A DNA stretch of 64,000 nucleotides from positions 108,877-172,876 of the forward strand of contig CAWABY010000014.1 of the NCBI GenBank assembly GCA_963780395.1. The letters run 5' to 3'. Of the stretch, positions 1 to 10,585 are shown piece after piece; the stretch's first letter is position 1; each line of letters begins with the position of its first letter. Origin of the DNA: VGBV01 sp963780395 (GTDB lineage Bacteria > Actinomycetota > Thermoleophilia > Solirubrobacterales > 70-9). Below the pieces are notes generated by a model that was not told where the DNA came from, made no database searches, and saw nothing but the letters and a program-made list of their open reading frames with translations. The position numbers were made by a program, and so were the translations under genes.

Positions 1-2
1 CG

Positions 3-629
3 CTGGGTCCCTGGGAGCGCGCCGTGGCCGATTACCGGATGACCGGGATGACCCTGGGCGAGCACCCGATGGAGCTGTTGCGCCCGCAGCTGGGCGAGGG
101 CGTCGCCTCCAGCGCGGACATCCCCCGCACCCGCGACGGTGCCGCTATCCGGGTGGCGGGGATGGTGACGGCGCGCCAGCGCCCCGCGACCGCCAAGGGA
201 GTGGTCTTCATGCTGCTGGAGGACGAGCACGGCGTCATCAACCTGATCGTGCCGCCTCCGGTGGCCGAGCGCTGCCGGATGGCGGTGCGGGCTGCCGGGT
301 TCGTGATCGCGCGCGGTCGCCTAGAGCACAGGGAGGGGACCACGAACGTGGTGGTCAGTCAGGTCGAGCGGCTGGAGCGCGACGGAGTCGCCCTCCCGGA
401 GACGGCGCCGCGCTCGATCACTCCCTCCGTCTCCCGCGAGACCGGCCGCGAGGCGGGCGTCGACCCGGCGCTGGCCGACGCCAGGCGCCGCGGCCGCAGG
501 GTCCGCGTCGGGGCGCAACGGGGCTGGGAGGTGGCGGGCGAGCTCGACCGCCCAGGTCGTGAGCAGATCGTCGCCGAGCTGGCGGCGGCGCTACCGGCTG
601 GGCACAGCTTCGGTCGTCGTGGGCGCTAG
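3..629 (+). CDS. dnaE2: Error-prone DNA polymerase DnaE2 (ImuC-type), C-terminal part, 5' end outside window
   Basis: The reading frame is open from base 3 and the gene begins before the window. The residues GLTxGxHPM-like (here GMTLGEHPMELLRP) followed by a predicted OB-fold (IRVAGMVTARQRPATAKG, then FMLLEDEHGVINLIV) are the normal C-terminal layout of the DnaE2 class of C-family polymerases, which act in mutagenic repair together with ImuA/ImuB. DnaE1 replicases have the same OB domain, but the short spacing and the VVVSQVERL ending fit DnaE2 better. About 60 residues after the OB domain are Arg/Gly-rich and poorly recognisable. The catalytic PHP and palm domains are outside the window, so the assignment rests on the C-terminus only. 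Confidence 0.75.
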   Translation: MGPWERAVADYRMTGMTLGEHPMELLRPQLGEGVASSADIPRTRDGAAIRVAGMVTARQRPATAKGVVFMLLEDEHGVINLIVPPPVAERCRMAVRAAGFVIARGRLEHREGTTNVVVSQVERLERDGVALPETAPRSITPSVSRETGREAGVDPALADARRRGRRVRVGAQRGWEVAGELDRPGREQIVAELAAALPAGHSFGRRGR

Positions 630-643
630 CTCCTGGGCCCTAG

Positions 644-1141
644 CTAGAGACCGGGCTTCGTCGTCATCAGGAAGATGGCGACGACCAGGAGGATGCCGGT
701 GATCGAGCCGGCGATGCCCTCGTTGCGGCCGGCCCGCTGGTACTCCTCGGAAAGCTTCACCTCGCCGCTGCCGGCATCGGCGATCTCCTTCTCCACCATC
801 GGCAGCAGGCGGCGGTCGGCGGGGATGAAGTAGGCGAGCAGCAGCACGCCGATGACGACGACGATCGCGAGGGTGCCGCTGACCCAGAAGTCGCCGTACT
901 CCCAGTTGCCCTCGGCCATCTGGTAGAGGCCCGTGGCGATCACGATCACCAGGGCCGGGACGGCGAAGAACTGGTTGATCGTGAGCTGCAGCCGGTGCAC
1001 GTAGGGCAGGTTCCGCGGGCCCATCTTCAGCGCCACGGGGAACAGCACCGACTCGGCGAAGGTGGCGCCGAACCCGACCACGACAGCGGTGACGTGGATG
1101 AAGACGGAAAGCTCGTAGCTGCTGACGGCCAGGGGCATCAT
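644..1141 (-). CDS. DUF2269-like integral membrane protein
   Basis: A 165-residue protein with four predicted membrane helices: residues 8-30 (SVFIHVTAVVVGFGATFAES), 50-72, 82-104 and a C-terminal helix (GSITGILLVVAIFLM). The helix pattern and the early His in the first helix resemble the DUF2269 family of small membrane proteins, whose function is not known. Two ATG codons are adjacent; a GAGAGGAG ribosome site sits 3 bases before the first and 6 before the second, so the second (1138) may be the real start. It stands alone, facing the polymerase gene, with a divergent short gene upstream. No partner suggests a role. Confidence 0.65.
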   Translation of the reverse strand: MMPLAVSSYELSVFIHVTAVVVGFGATFAESVLFPVALKMGPRNLPYVHRLQLTINQFFAVPALVIVIATGLYQMAEGNWEYGDFWVSGTLAIVVVIGVLLLAYFIPADRRLLPMVEKEIADAGSGEVKLSEEYQRAGRNEGIAGSITGILLVVAIFLMTTKPGL

Positions 1142-1264
1142 GGGCTCCTCTCGGGGGCGCTGTGGCCGAAAGCTATCCGCCGTTCCGGGCGGCGTGGGCG
1201 CTCGCCTGCAGGTTTCCCTGCAAATCGCGGCTTTCCGTCCGGGGCCGAGCCTAGCTTGGCGGTC

Positions 1265-1498
1265 ATGACAGCAAAGCTCATAGACATCCGCGAGCGGCTC
1301 CTGGACGCCGCCGACCTGGTCGTCGATTTCGCCACGCTGGGCGAGTACGGGATCGAGCCCGAGCCCGCCCGCGAGTGCGAGCGCCGGACCCCATCACCGG
1401 CCTCCTCCGCTGCGCGTCCGGGGGCCGTGGGCCTCGCCTCCGGCGCGTACCACCCGCAGCACGACCGCGCGGGCGTGCCCGAGCGGCTCGCCGCCTAG
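1265..1498 (+). CDS. Small hypothetical protein (77 aa)
   Basis: A short open frame starting at ATG 1265 (MTAKLIDIRERLLDAADLVV) that lies in the gap between two minus-strand genes. The first 45 residues look like a real amphipathic helical segment followed by an acidic stretch (GEYGIEPEPARECE); the rest is Ala/Pro/Arg-rich. No ribosome site is obvious just before the ATG. I do not recognise a family. Codon position bias looks natural in the first half. It is a plausible small gene, not a certain one. Confidence 0.4.
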   Translation: MTAKLIDIRERLLDAADLVVDFATLGEYGIEPEPARECERRTPSPASSAARPGAVGLASGAYHPQHDRAGVPERLAA

Positions 1499-1510
1499 CT
1501 TCCGGGTAGC

Positions 1511-2683
1511 TCAGCCGGCCTCGCCGCGGTCGATCGCCGCGACCATGCGTCGCGCGATCTCCAGCGTGCGCGCGATGCTGTCCGGGTCGAGGTTCTCGGG
1601 CGTATCGGTGGGCCAGTGGTAGTTGGGGATGACGCCGTCGTCACCTGCGACCAGGGTGATCCCGCGCCCGCCCCGCGCCAGGACCGGGGTGACGTCGTAG
1701 GTGAGCCCGATCGGGCCCTCGCTCGAAGCGAGGCCCAGCTCGGGCGCATCGGAAGCGATTCGCTCCGCGATCGCGACCAGACCCGGATCGCAGTCCCATT
1801 TCCTCGCCAGCCCCTCGTGCAGCGTGAAGCGGAGTGTGGCGGGGCCGCCGACGTTGTCGACGTTGACGAACAACCAGCCTGAAGTATCGCGCGAGCGCAG
1901 GAAGGCCTGGGCGCCGAGCAGGCCTGCCTCCTCACAGCCCGTCATCAGGGCGACGACGCGGGTGTGCTCGAGTGGTTCCGCGGCCAGCTCGAGCGCGAGC
2001 TCCGCGACCACGGCCACGCCGGACGCATTGTCGTTTGCCCCTGGGGTGTCCTGCCCGCGCAACTCGCGCTCGACGACCAGCCCCAGGCCGACGGCGAGAA
2101 TCGCCCTGGCCGCGGCCAGGATCCGACGTCCCAGCGAGGCCCGGGCCAGCAGCGGCTCGGCGCCCTGCACCACGCAGGCCCACGCCTGGGTGAGCAGCCA
2201 CGGGTTCAGGTACTTGACGAACCGCGGGTGGAAGAGCAGCCCGCTTCGCGATGTGTCGAGGTGGCAGACCAGGCAGACGATGCGGCGAGCCTCGCCCGAG
2301 GGCGGGATCGTCGCCACCAGGTTCTGGCTCTGCCCGCGGCTGAGCAGGTCCGACAACGGGGTCCGCACCAGTCCGCCCTCGGTGGCGAGGCCGGCGACGG
2401 ATGCCGATGCCAGCAACGAGCGCAGCCGGCGGCGGCGGAGCGGCAGCAGCGCCGGGGCAACCCCCAGCCCGACGATCACGCCGAATGGCGCGGCGAAGGT
2501 CGAGTAGCCGTCGAACGGCTGGAGTTCGGCATCAACGCCGCGCTCGCGCAGCCGGGCCGCGACCCGTTCGGCCGCCTCACGCTCCCCGGGGCCGGTGGGT
2601 CTGCGGGCGCCGACGTCGTCCGCGAGCAGCCGCACCCAGCCCAGCAGGGCTTCGCGCCGCTCGGGCTTCGCCCTTCGCTCCAA
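1511..2683 (-). CDS. M28 family zinc aminopeptidase-like protein
   Basis: A 390-residue protein with the metal-site motifs of M28 peptidases in order: CHLDTS (about residue 140; His ligand), GANDNASG (about 217; bridging Asp), GCEEAGLLG (about 250; Glu-Glu catalytic base and ligand), VDN (about 275) and NYHWPTDTPENLD (about 357; last His ligand). An inserted hydrophobic region around residues 65-105 and another near 185-205 suggest membrane association. The likely role is removal of N-terminal amino acids from peptides. The start is a TTG at 2683; the preceding gene ends 20 bases upstream, so the two are probably co-transcribed. No clear signal peptide is present. Confidence 0.85.
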   Translation of the reverse strand: MERRAKPERREALLGWVRLLADDVGARRPTGPGEREAAERVAARLRERGVDAELQPFDGYSTFAAPFGVIVGLGVAPALLPLRRRRLRSLLASASVAGLATEGGLVRTPLSDLLSRGQSQNLVATIPPSGEARRIVCLVCHLDTSRSGLLFHPRFVKYLNPWLLTQAWACVVQGAEPLLARASLGRRILAAARAILAVGLGLVVERELRGQDTPGANDNASGVAVVAELALELAAEPLEHTRVVALMTGCEEAGLLGAQAFLRSRDTSGWLFVNVDNVGGPATLRFTLHEGLARKWDCDPGLVAIAERIASDAPELGLASSEGPIGLTYDVTPVLARGGRGITLVAGDDGVIPNYHWPTDTPENLDPDSIARTLEIARRMVAAIDRGEAG

Positions 2684-2703
2684 AGGTGGGCGACCTGGTG
2701 GCG

Positions 2704-2949
2704 CTAGCGGCTGACGCGGTCGTAGATGAAGAGGACGATGATCACTCCGATCACGGCGCCGGGCAGGCCGCCGAGGTCAAAGGCCTCGCTGTCGCCGATG
2801 CCGAGCAGCTCGGTGAAGATGAAGAAGCCGGCGAGGGCGCCGACGATCCCGAGGATCGCCGTCTTGAAGAAGCCGAAGTCCTGCTTGCCGGGCATGATCG
2901 CGCGGCCGAGGTAGCCGGCGAGGATGCCGAGGATGATTGCTCCGATCAA
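2704..2949 (-). CDS. GlsB/YeaQ/YmgE family small stress membrane protein
   Basis: An 81-residue protein made of three hydrophobic segments with the family's Gly-rich pattern: ILGILAGYLGRAIMPGKQ, ILGIVGALAGFFIF and LPGAVIGVIIVLFIYDRV. This matches the transglycosylase-associated (YeaQ/GlsB) family, small inner-membrane proteins often linked to stress response; the molecular role is not established. The start is TTG. It is the first gene of a likely two-gene unit with the M28 peptidase and is divergent from the secreted protein at 3027. Confidence 0.85.
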   Translation of the reverse strand: MIGAIILGILAGYLGRAIMPGKQDFGFFKTAILGIVGALAGFFIFTELLGIGDSEAFDLGGLPGAVIGVIIVLFIYDRVSR

Positions 2950-3026
2950 GGTTCGTGCCTTCCGTTGGCTTGTGGGGCGTGCAGCATGTCAAGATGTCGA
3001 TCCCGGCGAGCGGAGAGGAGGGATCC

Positions 3027-3713
3027 TTGCGAACGACGATCGGGACCGGCCCGCACGGACTGCCGCGCCTCCTCCTCTGCGCGCTGCTCGTATCGGGCTT
3101 GAGCATCGGCGCAGCCGGCACGGTGAGTGGCTCGAACGGCGAGCCGACCGGCGCCGCATCGAAGAAGAAAAAGAAGTGCAAGAAGGCGCTGTGGAAGTGC
3201 GCGCCAGAGCATTACCACCTCTCGGTCACGGGGCATCGCGGACCGCAGACCTACAGCGCCGAGGTGGACCTGGAGAAGAACCGCAGCAACTTCGCGAAGG
3301 TCGAGTACAGCCAAAAGGGCGGAACGCTGACGGCGAGCACTACCTACGAGGGCCTGCCCATCGAAATCGACATGTGCGCGAACGCCCGATACGTCGTGAC
3401 CAACGCGACGACCCAGGTGCCGAGGAGAGGCCTCTTCGGGGACTTCGACTTTGCGCTGTTCTTCTGGGCCAAGGGTAAGCAGTGGAAGTACTCGGTCCTC
3501 GGCGGCGGCGTCTACTCAGAGCTCACGTTCCCGGGTACGGTGACCTGCCTGGAGGGGGACAGCGCCGGGGTTTCGGCTCCGTTCACTTACTACTTCCACG
3601 GCCCACTCGGGGTGGGCAACCCACGCTTCGGAAAGCCTGGAGCCAACGGTCTCACCGGGAACGACACGTACGGAAGCAACAACTCTCTGCGGTGGAGACT
3701 GACCACGAAATAG
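3027..3713 (+). CDS. Secreted protein with Lys/Cys-rich segment, function unknown
   Basis: The chosen start is the TTG at 3027, because a strong ribosome site (GGAGAGGAGGG) lies just before it and translation from there gives a clean signal peptide (basic start, then LPRLLLCALLVSGLSIGAAG). In-frame starts further upstream would bury this signal. The mature 200-residue protein begins with a Lys-rich run, SKKKKKCKKALWKC, then a domain rich in Tyr, Thr and Gly (ADVDLEKN-like region, ITMC-type cysteine at MCANARY, VTCLEGDS) that looks beta-rich. No known family is recognised. The Lys/Cys motif recurs in the secreted protein at 55951-57657. A hairpin right after the stop codon probably ends the transcript. 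Confidence 0.7.
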   Translation: MRTTIGTGPHGLPRLLLCALLVSGLSIGAAGTVSGSNGEPTGAASKKKKKCKKALWKCAPEHYHLSVTGHRGPQTYSAEVDLEKNRSNFAKVEYSQKGGTLTASTTYEGLPIEIDMCANARYVVTNATTQVPRRGLFGDFDFALFFWAKGKQWKYSVLGGGVYSELTFPGTVTCLEGDSAGVSAPFTYYFHGPLGVGNPRFGKPGANGLTGNDTYGSNNSLRWRLTTK

Positions 3714-3741
3714 AAAGGGCCGCCCCGAAGGACGGCCCTTT
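3714..3741. terminator. Hairpin between secreted-protein gene and 5S rRNA, possibly bidirectional
   Basis: Perfect 9-bp stem AAAGGGCCG (3714-3722) with CGGCCCTTT (3733-3741) around a 10-base loop. On the minus strand it follows 5S rRNA and is trailed by CTATTTC, so it can end the rRNA operon; on the plus strand it directly follows the stop codon of the secreted-protein gene. Confidence 0.75.
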
Positions 3742-3746
3742 GGAAG

Positions 3747-3866
3747 AACCGGCGGCGACCTACTCTCCCAGGCGGTTGCCCACCAAGTACCATCGGCGCT
3801 GAGAGGCTTAACGACTCTGTTCGGAATGGGAAGAGGTGTTTCCCTCTCGCTATCTCGCCACCGAAA
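3747..3866 (-). rRNA. rrf: 5S ribosomal RNA
   Basis: The minus strand shows the 5S core (GGAAACACCTCTTCCCAT, CCGAACAGAG, TTAAGCC, GATGGTACT, GGGAGAGTAGG) and closing helix pairing GGTGGCG with CGCCGCC. It is third in the 16S-23S-5S operon, about 105 bases after 23S. End positions are estimated to within a few bases from the helix. Confidence 0.95.
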
Positions 3867-3877
3867 CTTTCGAGACG

Positions 3878-3906
3878 CTCGGTGGACCTTGAAAACCGCA
3901 CTAGGC
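3878..3906 (-). other. 3' arm of 23S rRNA processing stem
   Basis: These 29 bases are complementary, with one mismatch, to 7091-7119 on the other side of the 23S gene. Such long flanking stems are the usual RNase III site that releases pre-23S RNA. The 5' arm also contains a boxA-like CTTGAAAAC stretch, as in Nus-dependent rRNA antitermination. Confidence 0.8.
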
Positions 3907-3972
3907 GATGACACTTGGCGGCACCTCCTCTGCTTTCGCGTCCGGTGGTGCCTAGGCGAAACGTAAATATCC

Positions 3973-6961
<2,989 letters not shown>

Positions 6962-7021
6962 GGTGAGCTGAACCCGAGCGGTTAAGGACCCGCTCGAGCT
7001 CGGTTTCTACCTTTGCATCAC

Positions 7022-7090
7022 GAACGCCCCCCGGCTCATCGAAGGGGGACGTTCAAAGAACGCCCCCAGAGTTGAAGCGGGGACGTTCTT
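7022..7090 (-). repeat. Two tandem similar hairpins in the 16S-23S spacer
   Basis: Two inverted repeats with the same arm sequence lie side by side: 7022-7054 (GAACG-CCCCC with GGGGG-A-CGTTC) and 7056-7090 (AAGAACG-CCCC with GGGG-ACGTTCTT). They sit between the 16S and 23S processing stems and look like a local duplication. No tRNA fold is present in this spacer. Confidence 0.65.
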
Positions 7091-7119
7091 GCCTAGTGCA
7101 GTTTTCAAGGTCCACCGAG
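7091..7119 (-). other. 5' arm of 23S rRNA processing stem with boxA-like element
   Basis: Complementary over 29 bases (one mismatch) to 3878-3906. On the transcribed strand it reads through GGACCTTGAAAACTGCAC, which resembles a spacer boxA. The pair forms the long stem cut by RNase III in other bacteria. Confidence 0.8.
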
Positions 7120-7150
7120 GCGACCAGTGGGGGCTTCCCACCAGCGTCTC

Positions 7151-7167
7151 TGAGAACTGAGCAGCGC
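7151..7167 (-). other. 3' arm of 16S rRNA processing stem
   Basis: TGAGAACTGAGCAGCGC on the plus strand is complementary to 8961-8977 with one mismatch that can be a G-U pair in RNA. The two arms bracket the 16S gene and would form the pre-16S processing stem. Confidence 0.75.
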
Positions 7168-7211
7168 CGGCACGCACGAGGCGTGCCTCCAAGCCCGGTC
7201 GACGTCGTCTA

Positions 7212-7237
7212 GGTCTCCCTAGAAAAGGGTCTCCCTA

Positions 7238-7241
<4 letters not shown>
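7212..7241. repeat. Tandem 14-bp repeat at the 16S 3' end
   Basis: GGTCTCCCTAGAAA occurs at 7212-7225 and again at 7228-7241, a 16-base period. The second copy includes the last bases of 16S rRNA, so the copy next to it is a small duplication of the 16S end and flank. Confidence 0.8.
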
Positions 7242-8786
<1,545 letters not shown>

Positions 8787-8960
8787 AATACTGCGTGACC
8801 CAAACTGGCTACACGGGTCACAAGAGAGTTGTCATGTAGCTGACAGTCACCGCGTACACAGAGCGGTGACTAAACATGACGGAGTTATTCGGCCCCGCCC
8901 GGTGCATGTTGGGCGGGGTCGGGCTCGAGTTTGAAGAGCTCTCAAGAGAGCCCTTCGAAC

Positions 8961-8977
8961 GCGCTGCTCAGTTTTCA
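8961..8977 (-). other. 5' arm of 16S processing stem with boxA-like element
   Basis: GCGCTGCTCAGTTTTCA pairs with 7151-7167. On the transcribed strand the sequence just before it, GGTCTTTGAAAACTGAGCAG, resembles the rRNA leader boxA followed by the stem. Confidence 0.75.
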
Positions 8978-9045
8978 AAGACCGCTGTGCCGAGAAACGA
9001 CGGGCCTCGCCGCCTCGAACTCACTGCGTTCCTGCTCTGAGCACG

Positions 9046-9068
9046 AAAAAGGCCCCTCGCAAGGGGCC
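9046..9068 (-). terminator. Terminator-like hairpin with T5 tract in the rRNA leader
   Basis: On the minus strand GGCCCCT (9068-9062), a 4-base loop and AGGGGCC (9057-9051) are followed by TTTTT (9050-9046). This is a classic intrinsic terminator shape. It lies after tyrS but also downstream of the promoter at 9158-9187, so it may end tyrS transcripts, act as a leader attenuator, or end a short RNA of about 100 bases. Confidence 0.75.
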
Positions 9069-9157
9069 CCGATATTGGAGCGGCCGGATTGCGGCCGATC
9101 GGTGGGGTCCTCTTACGCAGCGGCTCCTTTCGTGATCCGAAGCAAGAGCGACCGCGC

Positions 9158-9187
9158 AGTATACCCAGGGCCAGGCACAAAGTTCAA
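9158..9187 (-). promoter_or_regulatory. Probable rRNA operon promoter
   Basis: On the minus strand TTGAAC (9187-9182), an 18-base spacer and TATACT (9163-9158) give a near-consensus housekeeping sigma promoter, the best in this window. It lies about 370 bases upstream of mature 16S and just downstream of tyrS. The stretch 8787-9234 has no gene; it holds this promoter, the hairpin at 9046-9068, the boxA-like site with the 16S stem arm and a GC-rich 8-bp hairpin near 8893-8919. Confidence 0.7.
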
Positions 9188-9234
9188 GGGCTCGACGCCT
9201 AATTTCTTCCTAAGCCGAGGTGCCGGAGGCCGGG

Positions 9235-10431
9235 CTAGGCGACCAGACGGGCGAATCGCCTCTTGCCCACCTGCAGCACGCGGCCCTCCAGCTCGGTGCG
9301 AGGCAGATCGAGCCGGTCGGCGTCGACACCCTCCCCGTCGAGCTTCACTCCCCCCTGCCCCAGCAGGCGCCGGGCCTCGCTGCTCGAGATCCCGAAGGCG
9401 CCCGCGATCAGCGCCGGCATGTGCACTGGGCCGTCGTCACCATCGCCCGCGTCGATCTCGCCCAGGCGCACCTCGGGCATCGCCTCGGGCGCCTCGTGCT
9501 GCACATGCACCCGGTCGAAGGCGGACTCGGCGGACTCGGCGGCGGCCGCGTCGTGGAAGCGCTCGACGAGCTGCCTGGCCAGTGCCCGCTTCGCCTCGAC
9601 GGGCGTGGCGTCGGCGGGCTGCCCGGTGCCCAGCAGCAGCTCGTAGTAGAGCGGCATCACCGAGTCGGGGATGCTCATCACCTTGCCGAAGATCTCCTCC
9701 GGTGGCTCGGTGACGCCGACGTAGTTGTCGAGCGTCTTGCTCATGCGCAGCTCGCCGTCGAGCCCCGGCAGGATCGGCATCGTCATGATCGACTGCTCCG
9801 GTACCCCGTAGGCGCGCTGCAGGTCGCGCGCGAAAAGCAGGTTGAACTTCTGGTCGGTCCCCCCCAGCTCCAGATCGGATTTGACGGCGACCGAGTCGTA
9901 GCCCTGCATGATCGGGTAGAGCAGCTCGAGCGCCGAAATCGGCTGTTCCGCGGCCATGCGCTTGCTGAAGTCGTCGCGCTCGAGCAGCCGGGCGACCGTC
10001 ACCTTGCCGAGAACCCCAAACAGCTCCTGCGCGGGCATGTCAAGCCACTCGCTGTTGAAGCGGACCTCGGTGCTGCCGCGATCGAGCACCTTGAAGGCCT
10101 GGTCCTGAAAGGTCGCAGCGTTCTCGTCGATCTCGGCGGGGCTGAGCACGGGCCGCCGGCTGTCGCGGCCGCTCGGATCGCCAACCCGGGCCGTGTAGTC
10201 GCCGATGATCAGCACAACGGTGTGACCCGCCGCCTGGAACTCGGCGAGCTTGTTCAGCACCACGACGTGGCCGAGGTGAATGTCGGGAGCCGTCGGGTCG
10301 ATGCCCAGTTTCACCCGCAGGGGCTTGCCCTCGGCGAGCTGTTCCGCCAGCCGGCCCTGCGGCAGCACGTCCTCGGCTCCGTGCGTGAGCACAGGCGTGG
10401 CGGAGGCGTCGGTTCCCTTTATTTCCGTCAT
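9235..10431 (-). CDS. tyrS: Tyrosyl-tRNA synthetase
   Basis: A 398-residue class I synthetase that attaches tyrosine to its tRNA. The ATP site appears as TAPDIHLGH (about residue 48; HIGH motif) and RMSKT (about 229; KMSKS motif). IGDYTARVGDPSGR and LELGGTDQKFNLL are the tyrosine and dimer-core motifs of the TyrZ-like bacterial branch. The last 60 residues are an S4-type RNA-binding domain (ISSSEARRLLGQGGVKLDGE). I chose ATG 10431 because the family begins here and a -10 box TAGCAT is only 7 bases upstream; the open frame goes further but into non-homologous Ser/Arg-rich sequence. It is divergent from the penicillin-binding protein gene. Confidence 0.95.
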   Translation of the reverse strand: MTEIKGTDASATPVLTHGAEDVLPQGRLAEQLAEGKPLRVKLGIDPTAPDIHLGHVVVLNKLAEFQAAGHTVVLIIGDYTARVGDPSGRDSRRPVLSPAEIDENAATFQDQAFKVLDRGSTEVRFNSEWLDMPAQELFGVLGKVTVARLLERDDFSKRMAAEQPISALELLYPIMQGYDSVAVKSDLELGGTDQKFNLLFARDLQRAYGVPEQSIMTMPILPGLDGELRMSKTLDNYVGVTEPPEEIFGKVMSIPDSVMPLYYELLLGTGQPADATPVEAKRALARQLVERFHDAAAAESAESAFDRVHVQHEAPEAMPEVRLGEIDAGDGDDGPVHMPALIAGAFGISSSEARRLLGQGGVKLDGEGVDADRLDLPRTELEGRVLQVGKRRFARLVA

Positions 10432-10438
10432 AGGGCCA

Positions 10439-10444
10439 ATGCTA
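10439..10444 (-). promoter_or_regulatory. -10 box of leaderless-type tyrS promoter
   Basis: TAGCAT on the minus strand, 7 bases before the tyrS ATG and with no ribosome site between. Transcription would begin at or next to the start codon. Confidence 0.45.
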
Positions 10445-10585
10445 GACTGCCCCCTCCGCCTGGCCGGGCGCGGCTGCCTCTGCGCGTGCTCAAACAGCGC
10501 CGGGGCGAACCATCCGCAGATCCCGCTATTACGGGGCCTTGGCCGGGCGCGAATTCCGCCCGGCGCCACAGCCCGACAGACTGAG

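Noticed and set aside
6962..7237. tRNA-Ile or tRNA-Ala in the rRNA spacer
   Set aside because: No cloverleaf, TTCGAATC-like loop or CCA end is found on the transcribed strand.
8893..8919. GC-rich hairpin in the 16S leader as a terminator
   Set aside because: The stem CCCCGCCC/GGGCGGGG has no T-run and sits inside the pre-16S RNA, so it is more likely an rRNA leader structure.
9220..10584. Long plus-strand open frame opposite tyrS
   Set aside because: It has no family resemblance and is the usual antisense opening of high-GC codons; tyrS on the other strand has clear synthetase motifs.
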